The notes beneath the pieces are model-generated. The model was given only the letters and a program-made list of their open reading frames with translations, searched no databases and had not been told where the DNA came from. From Halothiobacillus sp. (GTDB taxonomy: Bacteria > Pseudomonadota > Gammaproteobacteria > Halothiobacillales > Halothiobacillaceae), in the NCBI GenBank assembly GCA_016278265.1, contig JADQCE010000001.1, positions 310,001 through 374,000 on the forward strand: a DNA stretch of 64,000 bases, read 5' to 3'. The first letter of the stretch is position 1; each line of letters opens with the position of its first letter. The translations under genes and the position numbers were made by a program. Shown one piece after another: positions 26,095 through 34,690 of the stretch.

Positions 26095-26733
26095 ATGTTT
26101 CCCGAGGACAGCCGTTTGGACCCGCACCAGATCCAGTCGATCGATGAACTCGAATCCCTGTTCGACACGCCCGGCGAGGCGGCGATCAAGAAGGAGGTCG
26201 ACCGTCTCGTGCCGGTCTACCGCCGGCTGATCGAGGCCTCGCCGTTCTACGTGATGGCGACCGAGGGGCCGGGCGGCCTGGATTGCTCGCCGCGCGGTGA
26301 CCCCGCGGGCTTCGTGCAGGTGCTCGATGATCGACACATTGCGCTGCCCGAGCGCCGTGGCAACAACCGCATCGACAGCCTGCGCAACCTGGTCGACGAT
26401 CCGCGCGTCGGCCTGCTGTTCCTCGTGCCTGGCAAGAATGAGACGCTCCGGGTCAACGGGCGGGCCCGGGTCACCACCGACCCGGCGCTGTTGGAGCGGA
26501 CCGCCATGAAGGGCAAGCCGCCGCAGTGTGTGATCGTGGTCGAGGTCGAGACGGTGTTCTTCCAGTGCGCCCGGGCGTTGCTGCGCGCCAGCCTGTGGGA
26601 TCCGGACAGCCGGAAACTGGCCGAACAGACGCCGACGGCCGGCGAGATGCTCGCCGGGGTGCCCGAGTCCAGCATCGATGGCGCGGCCTACGACGACGGG
26701 CTCGACGAACGTCAGGCCCGCACGCTCTACTGA
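26095..26733 (+). CDS. Pyridoxamine 5'-phosphate oxidase-family FMN-binding protein (MSMEG_1061-like)
   Basis: The 212-residue protein has a helical N-terminus and a split-barrel domain: ASPFYVMATEGPGGLDCSPRGDPAGFVQVLDD, LPERRGNNRIDSLRNLVDDPRVGLLFLVPG, LRVNGRARVTTDP, and FFQCARALLRASLW near the C-terminus. This fits the MSMEG_1061-like FMN-dependent PPOX family, whose substrates are mostly unknown. The start at 26095 agrees with the family N-terminus. The region in front is the right end of repeat copy B, so the 5' leader comes from the element. The only candidate ribosome site (GAGG at 26079-26082) is inside it and is 12 bases from the ATG. Confidence 0.82.
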   Translation: MFPEDSRLDPHQIQSIDELESLFDTPGEAAIKKEVDRLVPVYRRLIEASPFYVMATEGPGGLDCSPRGDPAGFVQVLDDRHIALPERRGNNRIDSLRNLVDDPRVGLLFLVPGKNETLRVNGRARVTTDPALLERTAMKGKPPQCVIVVEVETVFFQCARALLRASLWDPDSRKLAEQTPTAGEMLAGVPESSIDGAAYDDGLDERQARTLY

Positions 26734-26785
26734 ACACCTTGCCATGCGCCGGGTCTGATCGGCCGCACCGTTGCCCGGTCAACGA

Positions 26786-26840
26786 CATGACCAAAGGTCA
26801 TGAGCAGGGACACGGGCCTTGTCCGTCAACCTGTTAGAAT
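26786..26840 (+). promoter_or_regulatory. Putative trhP promoter with upstream palindrome
   Basis: TGTTAGAAT (26832-26840) is an extended -10 element with no good -35. About 40 bp upstream, CATGACC-AAA-GGTCATG (26786-26802) is a perfect 7-bp-arm palindrome, in the position of an activator or operator site. The binding protein is unknown. Confidence 0.45.
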
Positions 26841-26882
26841 CGCGCGCCACACACGCACCCCAGAATTATTCGGAGCTCATCC

Positions 26883-28322
26883 ATGACCCAGGCCTCCACC
26901 AACGGCGCGACTCGCCGCAAGGCCCCCGAGCTGCTTTCCCCGGCCGGGACGATCAAGTCGATGCGCTACGCCTTCGCCTACGGCGCGGATGCCGTCTATG
27001 CCGGTCTGCCGCGCTACAGCCTGCGCACTCGCAACAACGACTTCCTCGAGGACAACCTGCGCATCGGTATCGAGGAGGCGCACGCGGCGGGCAAGCAGTT
27101 CTTCGTCACGGTCAACCTCTCGCCCCACAACAGCAAGCTCAAGACGTTCATCCGCGACATGGAACCGATCGTCGCGATGAAGCCCGATGCCTTCATCATG
27201 GCCGATCCCGGCCTGATCATGATGGTGCGCGAGGCCTTCCCCGAGATGCCCGTTCACCTGTCGGTGCAGGCCAACACGGTCAACTGGGCCACGGTGAAGT
27301 TCTGGGAATCGGTGGGCGTGACCCGCGTGATCCTCTCGCGCGAGCTGTCGCTCGACGAGATCCGCGAGATCCGGGAGAAATGCCCGAACATGGAGCTGGA
27401 GGTATTCGTCCACGGCGCGCTGTGCATCGCCTACTCGGGCCGTTGTCTGCTGTCGGGCTACTTCAACCACCGTGACCCGAACCAGGGTACCTGCACCAAC
27501 GCCTGCCGCTGGGAATACACCCCGCAGGGGGCCAGCGAGGACATCTCGGGCGTGGTGCGCCCGGAGCCGGCCAAAGAGAAGGACGAGAAGCCCCAGGAGC
27601 AGCCCATCTCGCTCGATGCGCTCAACGCCGCCAACCCGATGACGGACGGGGCGATGGGCGAGCAGGAACGCCATCCGCTGGCCGACCAGGTCTATCTGCT
27701 CGAGGAAAAGAACCGCCCCGGCGAGCAGATGCCGATCGAGGAGGACGAACACGGCACCTACATCCTCAACTCGCGCGACCTGCGCGCCGTCGAGCACGTC
27801 CAGGCGCTGGTCGACATCGGTGTGGACTGTCTCAAGATCGAGGGGCGCACCAAGTCGCACTACTACGTCGCCCGCACCGCGCAGGTCTACCGCCAGGCGA
27901 TCGACGATGCCATGGCCGGTCGACCGTTCAACGAGGAACTGATTGCCGATCTCGACAACCTCGCCAATCGCGGCTACACCGACGGTTTCTACAAGCGTCA
28001 CCACACGCAGGAATACCAGAACTACATCGAGGGCGTCTCCAAGAGCCGTCAGCAGCAGTTTGTCGGCGAGATTAGCGAAGTCGATGGCGACTGGGCGCAG
28101 GTCGAGATCAAGAACAAGATCAAGCTGGGTGACGAGATCACCTTCCTGCTGCCGGACGGTAACCGGGTCGACCAGCTCGCCGAGATGCAGACGCTGGACG
28201 GCCAGCCCCTGGACGAGGCGCCCGGCAGTGGTTGGCAAGTGCGCCTGCGCCTGCCCGACGGTGCACAGGGCTTCGGCGATCGGCTGCGCTACGGGCTGAT
28301 TGCCCGCAACCTGGCCGGTTGA
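26883..28322 (+). CDS. trhP: tRNA 5-hydroxyuridine synthesis protein TrhP (YegQ-type U32 peptidase family)
   Basis: TrhP takes part in prephenate-dependent formation of 5-hydroxyuridine at tRNA U34. The 479-residue protein starts ELLSPAGTIKSMRYAFAYGADAVYAGLPRYSLR. It has HLSVQANTVNWATVKFW and the iron-sulfur-type cysteine cluster HGALCIAYSGRCLLSGYF...CTNACRWEY. HGTYILNSRDLRAVEHV and LKIEGRTKSHYYVARTAQVYR follow, then a C-terminal beta-barrel. This matches E. coli YegQ rather than the shorter UbiU/UbiV. A Pro/Glu-rich insert of about 40 residues after the cysteine cluster is somewhat longer than usual. The lptF gene starts 5 bases downstream. Confidence 0.92.
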   Translation: MTQASTNGATRRKAPELLSPAGTIKSMRYAFAYGADAVYAGLPRYSLRTRNNDFLEDNLRIGIEEAHAAGKQFFVTVNLSPHNSKLKTFIRDMEPIVAMKPDAFIMADPGLIMMVREAFPEMPVHLSVQANTVNWATVKFWESVGVTRVILSRELSLDEIREIREKCPNMELEVFVHGALCIAYSGRCLLSGYFNHRDPNQGTCTNACRWEYTPQGASEDISGVVRPEPAKEKDEKPQEQPISLDALNAANPMTDGAMGEQERHPLADQVYLLEEKNRPGEQMPIEEDEHGTYILNSRDLRAVEHVQALVDIGVDCLKIEGRTKSHYYVARTAQVYRQAIDDAMAGRPFNEELIADLDNLANRGYTDGFYKRHHTQEYQNYIEGVSKSRQQQFVGEISEVDGDWAQVEIKNKIKLGDEITFLLPDGNRVDQLAEMQTLDGQPLDEAPGSGWQVRLRLPDGAQGFGDRLRYGLIARNLAG

Positions 28323-28326
28323 CGGC

Positions 28327-29418
28327 GTGCGACTCGGCGGTTACCTGCGTCGCGAGGCGCTTATCTCCATCGGCGCGGTGACCACCGTGCTGATGCTGAT
28401 CATGGCCACCAACCTGTTGGCCCGCGCGTTGTCGCTGGCCGCCGAGGGCACCCTGCCGGCCGCCCTGGTGCCGAACCTGCTGGGCTTCAACCTGGTCAAG
28501 ATGCTGATGTACGTCATCCCGGTGGCGACGTTCATCGGCCTGATGTTCGCGCTCGGGCGGCTCAATCGCGACAGCGAGCAGACCATCATGCGCTCGAGCG
28601 GCTTCGGCCTGTGGCGGATCACGGGGGCGTTGCTACCCGTCGGCATCCCGCTGGCGCTGCTGGCTGGCTGGATCGCGCTGTTCGGCTGGCCGATGGCCGA
28701 GCAGGCGCGCGATCGCATGGTCGAGGGCGCGCAGTCGGACTACATCGGTCAACAGGTGCCGGTGGGACGTTTCATCGAGGCCAACGAAGGCCGGCTGGTC
28801 GCCTACGTGGGTGCCTCCGAGGACGGCAGCTACCAGCGCATCTTCCTGTTCGACCGGGGCGAGGATGGCTCGATCGCCGTCGAGAGCGCGCCGACAGGGG
28901 TGATGGTCGAGGAGGACGGACAGCGCTACATCGCCCTCGAGGACGGGAGACGCATCGGCGGGACCGTCGGCACGGCCGACTGGAACCGGCTCGATTACGA
29001 GCGCCACCTGATGCGCCTGCCGGGGCAACCCGAGATGGAGGGTGGCGAGGCGAGCGTGCGTTCCTCGGGGTCGTTGTGGGCCAGCGGCAACCCGAACGAT
29101 CACGCTGAGCTGTTCGAGCGCCTCTCGCAGGGCATTATCGCGTTGGTGCTGGTGCTGATCGCGATCCCGCTGGCGCAGGCGCCACCGCGCAGCGGACGTT
29201 ACGGGCGTCTGTTCTGGGCGTTTCTGCTTTACGCCCTGTATTTCAATGTCGTGCCGCTGGCCTCCGATGGCATCGAGGCCGGTCACTATGGCTTGACTGG
29301 AGCCATCGCACTGGCTCACGGCGGGTTTCTGCTGCTGTGGGGTGCGCTGTTCTGGTCGGCACGTGGCGGCTGGGGACGATTGCGCAGCTTGTGGAAGGGA
29401 CGCCGTGAATACGCTTGA
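28327..29418 (+). CDS. lptF: LPS export ABC transporter permease LptF
   Basis: LptF pairs with LptG and LptB2 to pull lipopolysaccharide from the inner membrane. The 363-residue protein has the expected six membrane helices in two groups of three, separated by a periplasmic beta-jellyroll domain of about 150 residues (VPVGRFIEANEGRLVAYVG through DWNRLDYERHLMRLP). The sequence RLGGYLRREALISIG at the start is the LptF signature. I chose the GTG at 28327, which begins there; an in-frame ATG at 28300 would lie inside trhP. The end overlaps lptG by 14 bases. No terminator separates it from trhP. Confidence 0.93.
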   Translation: MRLGGYLRREALISIGAVTTVLMLIMATNLLARALSLAAEGTLPAALVPNLLGFNLVKMLMYVIPVATFIGLMFALGRLNRDSEQTIMRSSGFGLWRITGALLPVGIPLALLAGWIALFGWPMAEQARDRMVEGAQSDYIGQQVPVGRFIEANEGRLVAYVGASEDGSYQRIFLFDRGEDGSIAVESAPTGVMVEEDGQRYIALEDGRRIGGTVGTADWNRLDYERHLMRLPGQPEMEGGEASVRSSGSLWASGNPNDHAELFERLSQGIIALVLVLIAIPLAQAPPRSGRYGRLFWAFLLYALYFNVVPLASDGIEAGHYGLTGAIALAHGGFLLLWGALFWSARGGWGRLRSLWKGRREYA

Positions 29419-30502
29419 TCGCTACCTGATTCGTAGTGTCGTGATCGGCGGACTGGGGGCCTCGGCGGCCTTCGGCGTGCTGATCCTCGTCTTCGGCATG
29501 ATCGACGAGTTCAGCAAGATCGGCCCGGACTACACCACCTTCCAGGCGTTGCGGTTCGTGGTGATGAGCATGCCGGGCTATCTCTACGAGCTCTTTCCGG
29601 TGACGGTGCTGGTCGGTGGGCTGCTGAGCCTCGGGGCGCTGGCGGCCCATTCTGAGTTGACGGTAATGCGGGCGACCGGCATGTCGCTGTTGCGCCTGGC
29701 CCGCCCGGTCTTGATTGCGGGGATCATTCTGGCCGCCTTGGGTACGGTGATGGGCGAGACCATCGGTGCCTGGGGGCAGGCGGCGGCCAGCGAAATGCGG
29801 GCGGCGGCCACGGAAAAGCAGGTGAGTACGGATCTTGCCAGCGGTTTCTGGTTGCGTGAAGGCGATCGGATCGTGAACGTCGAGCGTGCGTTGGTGGACG
29901 GTCAGCTGCTGGGCCTGCGGGTGTTCGAGCTGGGGGAGGATGGCCGACCGCAGCGGGTGCTTGAGGCCACGCGCGGCGAAAGCCTGGGCGATGACCGCTG
30001 GCGGCTGGAGAACGTGGTCGACACGCGACTGTCGGTCGACGATCCCGCCAAACCGGTGAGCGTCGAGCAACGGGATGAGGACGAGATGCGCCTGTTCGAC
30101 CGCGAGGTGCTCGAGATCGCCGCGCTCAACCCGCGCTACATGAACATCATGCAACTGTCCGAGTATGTCGCCTATCTCGAGCGCAACCAGTTGGATGCCT
30201 CGGTGTATGCCACGGCGATGTGGTCACGCGTGGTGCAGCCGATCTCGGTGCTGGCGATGCTGCTGGTGACCCTGCCGTTCGTGTTCGTCGCCCAGCGGGG
30301 CGGCTCGGCGGGTCGCTGGCTGTTCATCGCCATCCTGCTGGGCGTGGCCTACATGACGCTGACCCAGATCGTCTCGGCGTTGGCGCCGGCCTATGATATT
30401 TCACCTATTTTGAGCACGACTTTGCCGCCGGCCCTGTTTTCGATTGCCGGGGTGCTGGCATTGTATCGGGCGACCCCTCGCGCCCGCCGGGCGACCGGCT
30501 GA
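29405..30502 (+). CDS. lptG: LPS export ABC transporter permease LptG
   Basis: The 365-residue partner of LptF starts [19 protein letters not shown] and has six membrane helices flanking a periplasmic domain. Typical stretches are [39 protein letters not shown] and, before the last helices, [35 protein letters not shown]. The GTG at 29405 overlaps the lptF stop, so translation is coupled. In many gammaproteobacteria the lptFG pair is divergent from pepA; here it follows trhP and precedes parC. Confidence 0.94.
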   Translation: MNTLDRYLIRSVVIGGLGASAAFGVLILVFGMIDEFSKIGPDYTTFQALRFVVMSMPGYLYELFPVTVLVGGLLSLGALAAHSELTVMRATGMSLLRLARPVLIAGIILAALGTVMGETIGAWGQAAASEMRAAATEKQVSTDLASGFWLREGDRIVNVERALVDGQLLGLRVFELGEDGRPQRVLEATRGESLGDDRWRLENVVDTRLSVDDPAKPVSVEQRDEDEMRLFDREVLEIAALNPRYMNIMQLSEYVAYLERNQLDASVYATAMWSRVVQPISVLAMLLVTLPFVFVAQRGGSAGRWLFIAILLGVAYMTLTQIVSALAPAYDISPILSTTLPPALFSIAGVLALYRATPRARRATG

Positions 30503-30578
30503 CCCGCGAGGATTCCGCCGAAGCCTCCAGGAGGCGCGGTCGGATACCGAGGCACGACGACTTCAACAAGGGACTCGC

Positions 30579-32813
30579 ATGTTCGAAGACCAGAGCAGCA
30601 ACGAATTCGAGCGCCAGTCGATCGGCGCCTTCACGGAAAAGGCGTATCTCAACTACGCCATGTACGTCATCCTCGACCGGGCGCTGCCGCACGTGGCCGA
30701 TGGCTTGAAGCCCGTGCAGCGGCGCATCGTCTACGCCATGAGCGAGCTGGGGCTCTCGGCGCTTGCCAAGCACAAGAAATCCGCGCGCACCGTGGGCGAC
30801 GTGCTCGGCAAGTACCACCCGCATGGGGACTCGGCCTGCTACGAGGCCATGGTGCTGATGGCCCAGCCGTTCTCGTATCGCTACCCGCTGATCGATGGGC
30901 AGGGCAATTTCGGCTCACCGGACGATCCCAAGTCGTTCGCCGCGATGCGCTACACCGAGTCGCGCCTGACCCGCTACGCCCAGACCCTGCTGGCCGAGGC
31001 CGACCAGGGCACGGTCGACTGGGTCGACAACTTCGACGGCACGCTCACCGAACCGTCGCTGTTGCCCGCGCGCCTGCCCAACGTGCTGCTGAACGGCTCG
31101 ACCGGCATCGCCGTGGGCCTGTCCACCGACATCCCGCCGCACAACCTCAGGGAAGTGGTCAACGCCTGCGTGGCGCTAATCAAGCATCCCGAGGCCGACG
31201 TCGCGGCGCTGTGCAAGTACGTGAAGGGACCGGACTTCCCCACCGAGGGCGAGATCATCACGCCGCCCGAGGACATCCGCAAGATGTACGAGACGGGTAC
31301 CGGTAACGTGCGCCAGCGCGCCCGCTACGAGATGGAATCCGGGCAGATCGTGGTCACCGCGCTGCCATTCCAGGTCTCGGGTAGCAAGATCCTCGAGCAG
31401 ATCGCCGGGCAGATGCACGCCAAGAAGCTGCCGCTGGTGACCGACCTGCGTGACGAGTCGGATCACGAGTCGCCCACGCGGCTGGTGATCGTGCCGCGCA
31501 GCCGGCAGGTCGATGTCGAGGCATTGATGGCGCACCTGTTCGCGACCACCGATCTGGAGAAGAGCTACCGGATCAACATGAACGTGATCACGGCCGACGG
31601 TCGGCCGCGGGTGCTCAATCTCCGCGAGATGCTGACCGAGTGGTTGTCCTTCCGCCAGACGACGCTGCGTCGCCGCCTCGAGTGGCGGCTGGCCAAGATC
31701 GAGCGCCGCCTCGAGATCCTCGCCGGCCTGCTGATCGCGTTCCTCAATATCGACGAGGTGATCGCGATCATCCGCGAGGCCGAGGATCCCAAGGCCGAGC
31801 TGATCGCCCGCTTCGAGCTGACCGAGCTACAGGCCGACTCGATCCTCGAGATCCGACTACGCCAACTCGCCAAGATCGAAGAGATCGCGGTCAAGAAGGA
31901 GCAGGCCGAACTGGCCGAAGAGGCCGAGGGTATCCGCACCCTGCTGGCTGACGAGCAGGCGCTGCGCGGCTTGATGCGCGACGAGCTGATCCACGATGCG
32001 AAGGAATACGGCGATGTGCGCCGCTCGCGGCTTGTCACGCGCGAATCGGCCCAGCCGCTCGACGAAACCCGTCTGATGACCGCCGAGCCGGTGACCGTGG
32101 TGCTGAGCCACAACGGCTGGATCCGGGCGGCGAAGGGTCATGACGTGGATCCCGAATCGCTGTCGTACAAGTCGGGTGATGGCTATCAGGCGCACATCGC
32201 CGGGCGCTCGACCCAGCCGACGGTGGTCTTTGACGACACCGGTCGTGCCTATACGCTGGCCACCCACACCCTGCCATCGGCACGGGGACAGGGTGAGCCG
32301 GTGACCGGTCGGGTCACGCCGCCGTCCGGGGCCCGCTTTACCGCGGTGGCAATGGGTGAACCCGAGCAGCGCGTGGTGCTCTGGTCGCCCGCCGGGTTCG
32401 GTTTTGTCACCTCGGTGGGCGATCTGGTGGGGCGCCAGCGAGCCGGCAAGAAGGTCTTCTCCCTGCCCAAGGGCGCGGTCCCGGGGCAGCCGGTACTGCC
32501 GGGCAAGGCCTTTGCCTATCTCGCCGTGGCGACCAGCGACGGGCATGTCCTCGTCGTGGATGCCGAGGAATTGCCGGTGCTTGCCAAGGGCAAGGGCAAC
32601 AAGCTCGTCTCACTGAAGACGGGCGCGGAGATCGTCGCCGTGGCCGCCTTGGGCGAGGACGATGGCCTGCGCGTCACTGCTGGTGCCCGCACCATGACCA
32701 TCAAGCCGGCCGATCTGGCGCTGTATCGCGGTAAGCGAGCTGCGCGGGGGCGCAGCCTGCCGCGGGGGCTGACTCGTGTCGACGCCATGGCTGCCGCCAC
32801 GGCAAACGGTTGA
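30579..32813 (+). CDS. parC: DNA topoisomerase IV subunit A (ParC)
   Basis: ParC with ParE unlinks replicated chromosomes. The 744-residue protein has the winged-helix/tower core with [17 protein letters not shown] and the quinolone-interaction region [24 protein letters not shown], where serine and glutamate keep their wild-type form. The catalytic tyrosine is in [30 protein letters not shown] follows. The C-terminal third is a degenerate beta-pinwheel with repeats such as [16 protein letters not shown]. The length and lack of a GyrA box fit ParC rather than GyrA. AAGGGA precedes the ATG at 30579. The gene stands alone, with parE not in view. Confidence 0.95.
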   Translation: MFEDQSSNEFERQSIGAFTEKAYLNYAMYVILDRALPHVADGLKPVQRRIVYAMSELGLSALAKHKKSARTVGDVLGKYHPHGDSACYEAMVLMAQPFSYRYPLIDGQGNFGSPDDPKSFAAMRYTESRLTRYAQTLLAEADQGTVDWVDNFDGTLTEPSLLPARLPNVLLNGSTGIAVGLSTDIPPHNLREVVNACVALIKHPEADVAALCKYVKGPDFPTEGEIITPPEDIRKMYETGTGNVRQRARYEMESGQIVVTALPFQVSGSKILEQIAGQMHAKKLPLVTDLRDESDHESPTRLVIVPRSRQVDVEALMAHLFATTDLEKSYRINMNVITADGRPRVLNLREMLTEWLSFRQTTLRRRLEWRLAKIERRLEILAGLLIAFLNIDEVIAIIREAEDPKAELIARFELTELQADSILEIRLRQLAKIEEIAVKKEQAELAEEAEGIRTLLADEQALRGLMRDELIHDAKEYGDVRRSRLVTRESAQPLDETRLMTAEPVTVVLSHNGWIRAAKGHDVDPESLSYKSGDGYQAHIAGRSTQPTVVFDDTGRAYTLATHTLPSARGQGEPVTGRVTPPSGARFTAVAMGEPEQRVVLWSPAGFGFVTSVGDLVGRQRAGKKVFSLPKGAVPGQPVLPGKAFAYLAVATSDGHVLVVDAEELPVLAKGKGNKLVSLKTGAEIVAVAALGEDDGLRVTAGARTMTIKPADLALYRGKRAARGRSLPRGLTRVDAMAAATANG

Positions 32814-32917
32814 GTAATCGAGCAGGAGCCGCCGGCCGGTGCGTTGATTTCATCGAGCTGACGCCCGCCCGCGAGCGCCGCGCTGCCCGCATCGTTATTT
32901 CCCCACCTGCGGCAGCA

Positions 32918-32945
32918 CGAGCGATTCCTGCAGACACTTCCTAAC
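32918..32945. repeat. Possible solo end of the TA-flanked repeat family
   Basis: The sequence CGATTCCTGCAGACACTTCCTA, read on the minus strand, begins TAGGAAGTGTCTGCAGGAAT. This resembles the right end of copy A (TAAGGAAGGTCTGCACAAAT). No partner end lies within 270 bp. Otherwise the 287-bp gap between parC and htpX holds no gene. Confidence 0.3.
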
Positions 32946-32970
32946 CAGTAGCCCGGCGTTGCGAAAGGCG

Positions 32971-32999
32971 CTTGAAAAACCCACCACGGCACCCCAGAT
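32971..32999 (+). promoter_or_regulatory. Sigma-32 (RpoH) heat-shock promoter of htpX
   Basis: CTTGAAA (32971-32977), 14 bp, then CCCCAGAT (32992-32999) matches the sigma-32 consensus CTTGAAA-N13-17-CCCCATNT with a single mismatch. It ends 101 bases before the htpX ATG. htpX is a known heat-shock gene in other bacteria. Confidence 0.85.
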
Positions 33000-33100
33000 T
33001 GGGTTAGGCTTCAACGGGCGCCGCCCATGGCGCTCGGTGGCAGCGCGCGAGCGCTGAGCCCACCTGTGTAGACGACCAACCACTCATGCCTGAGGTAGAG

Positions 33101-34015
33101 ATGAAACGCATCGGCTTGTTCCTGCTGACTAACCTGGCCGTGATCGTCGTGCTGATGATCGTCTGGTTCGTGATTTCCAGTGTCTTCGGTCTCGGCCAGA
33201 CGATGGATTACCAGGCGGGTACCATCAACCTGACGTCCACGCTGGTGCTGGCCGCTGTGTTCGGTTTCGGCGGCTCGCTGATCTCCTTGTTGATGTCCAA
33301 GTGGATCGCCAAGAAGAGCGTCGGTGCGAAGGTGATCGAAAAGCCGAGCTCCGAGGGCGAGCGCTGGCTGATCGAGACCGTCCAGCGTCAGGCCCGCGAG
33401 GCTGGCATCGGCATGCCCGAGGTAGCCATCTACGACTCGCCCGAGATCAACGCCTTTGCCACCGGCGCGAGTCGTAACAAGGCGCTGGTAGCCGTCTCCA
33501 CGGGGCTGCTCTCCAACATGACCCGTGACGAGGCCGAGGCCGTGCTGGGTCACGAGGTGGGTCACATCGCCAACGGCGACATGATCACGCTGACCCTGAT
33601 CCAGGGCGTGGTGAACACCTTCGTGATCTTCTTCGCCCGCATCGTCGGTTTCTTTGTCGATCGCATGATCCTCAAGAACGAAGAAGGGCCGGGCATCGGT
33701 TTTTTCGTCACCACGATCGTGGCCGAGATCGTCTTCGGCATCCTCGCGAGCACCATCGTCATGTGGTTCTCTCGTCAGCGCGAATTCCGTGCCGATGACG
33801 CCGGGGCTCGGTTGGCCGGTCGCGAGAAGATGATCGCGGCACTCGAGCGCCTGAAGCTCAATTACGACCGCCCGTCGGACATGCCGGCGCAGATGCAGGC
33901 CTTCGGCATCTTCGGCCGTGGTGGCAAGTTCGGTCGGCTGTTCATGTCGCATCCGCCGCTCGACGAGCGGATCGCGGCCCTGCGGGCGGCCAGTGGTCAG
34001 GCCCAGGTCGCCTGA
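33101..34015 (+). CDS. htpX: Heat-shock membrane zinc protease HtpX
   Basis: HtpX degrades damaged inner-membrane proteins together with FtsH. The 304-residue M48 metalloprotease starts [22 protein letters not shown]. It has two N-terminal membrane helices, the zinc motif [14 protein letters not shown], two more helices ([18 protein letters not shown] and [23 protein letters not shown]), and the third-ligand region [17 protein letters not shown]. The C-terminus has [14 protein letters not shown]. The ATG at 33101 follows GAGGTAGAG; the in-frame ATG at 33086 is a poorer start. A sigma-32 promoter lies upstream. Confidence 0.96.
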   Translation: MKRIGLFLLTNLAVIVVLMIVWFVISSVFGLGQTMDYQAGTINLTSTLVLAAVFGFGGSLISLLMSKWIAKKSVGAKVIEKPSSEGERWLIETVQRQAREAGIGMPEVAIYDSPEINAFATGASRNKALVAVSTGLLSNMTRDEAEAVLGHEVGHIANGDMITLTLIQGVVNTFVIFFARIVGFFVDRMILKNEEGPGIGFFVTTIVAEIVFGILASTIVMWFSRQREFRADDAGARLAGREKMIAALERLKLNYDRPSDMPAQMQAFGIFGRGGKFGRLFMSHPPLDERIAALRAASGQAQVA

Positions 34016-34089
34016 TCAGCTGCCCGAGACCGCGATTTGAAACCCCGCTGACGGCGGGTGACAATTGCCGGCCCCGCGGGGCCGAAACC

Positions 34090-34115
34090 GAAGGCCCGCC
34101 ATGTGCGGGCCTTCT
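34090..34115 (+). terminator. Hairpin terminator after htpX
   Basis: GAAGGCCCGC, CATGT, GCGGGCCTTC forms a ten-pair stem followed by TTG, so the T-run is weak. It lies about 75 bases past the htpX stop, between htpX and ccoS. A second GC-rich inverted repeat (CCGGCCCCGCGGGGCCG) lies just before it. Confidence 0.6.
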
Positions 34116-34172
34116 TGTCGTTCGGCAGTCGAGATCGGCGCAATTGCAACGACACCCTGATGGAGCAACGTG

Positions 34173-34427
34173 ATGGAAGTCCTGTTTCTGTTCGTACCGT
34201 TGAGCATGCTGGTGGTCGCGGGCCTGGTCTGGGCCGCGTTCTGGGCGATCCGGAACAACCAGTACGAGGACCTGGAAGGCCCGGCGCACCGTATCCTCAT
34301 GGACGATGACGACCCGAAGATTCCGACCAATCCATCGACGGAGAAAGCGGATCGCTCGGAGCCTCGAAGGGATGGAGAGGCCGATCGAAAGGGTTCGGAC
34401 AATCCTTCCCGGGTCGGCGGGGAATAA
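34173..34427 (+). CDS. ccoS: cbb3-type cytochrome oxidase assembly protein CcoS
   Basis: The 84-residue protein has one N-terminal membrane helix (LFLFVPLSMLVVAGLVWAAFWAI) followed by the CcoS hallmark RNNQYEDLEGPAHRILMDDDDP. A charged tail then follows that is longer than in most family members. CcoS is needed for haem and copper cofactor insertion into cbb3 oxidase, a high-affinity terminal oxidase. It usually follows ccoI, but no other cco gene is in view. GGAG lies seven bases before the ATG at 34173; the preceding GTG at 34170 is in frame but less likely. Confidence 0.9.
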   Translation: MEVLFLFVPLSMLVVAGLVWAAFWAIRNNQYEDLEGPAHRILMDDDDPKIPTNPSTEKADRSEPRRDGEADRKGSDNPSRVGGE

Positions 34428-34496
34428 CCCTGAGGTGGCTAGTGACATCGCCGTACGGCTGGTTTACGATACGGCTATCAACGAGAGGAACCTGAC

Positions 34497-34598
34497 ATGA
34501 AAGAATTCTTCAACTTCGACAATTTCGCCTTCACGTTCATCGTCGGCCTGATTGTGTTTTCCTGGCTGAGCTTCCTGAGCGTCATCTTCTTCGGCTGA
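34497..34598 (+). CDS. 33-residue single-pass membrane peptide
   Basis: An ATG preceded by AGAGGA opens a 33-codon frame. The product has a short polar head (MKEFFNFDNF) and one hydrophobic helix (FTFIVGLIVFSWLSFLSVIFF), and ends in glycine. It follows ccoS by 69 bases and is itself followed by a strong terminator, so it looks like the last gene of the ccoS transcript. I do not recognise the family. Small subunits or assembly factors of oxidases are often this size, but the link to cbb3 oxidase is only by position. Confidence 0.55.
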   Translation: MKEFFNFDNFAFTFIVGLIVFSWLSFLSVIFFG

Positions 34599-34633
34599 TT
34601 ACCGCGCATTAGAAGCGCCCGGTCCGCAACGAG

Positions 34634-34663
34634 AAAAGCCACCGCATCCGCGGTGGCTTTTTT
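34634..34663. terminator. Bidirectional intrinsic terminator between the small ORF and rpoH
   Basis: AAAAGCCACCGC, ATCC, GCGGTGGCTTTTTT forms a strong stem with a T-run on the plus strand and TTTT on the minus strand, serving both convergent units. Confidence 0.9.
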
Positions 34664-34690
34664 GTTTTCCCGTATGGAGCCGGGTCGAGA

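Noticed and set aside
25135-26745. Minus-strand open frame of 536 codons spanning the DsrE-like gene, repeat copy B and the FMN-binding gene
   Set aside because: The translation is low-complexity (rich in R, D, H, V) and antisense to two genes with recognisable domains, which is typical of high-GC shadows.
26877-28238. Minus-strand frame of 453 codons opposite trhP
   Set aside because: Shadow; trhP in the other frame has the full cysteine cluster and family motifs.
34497-34598. Naming the 33-residue peptide CcoQ or a known oxidase subunit
   Set aside because: CcoQ is usually longer (about 50 residues) and lies between ccoO and ccoP; sequence alone does not support the name.
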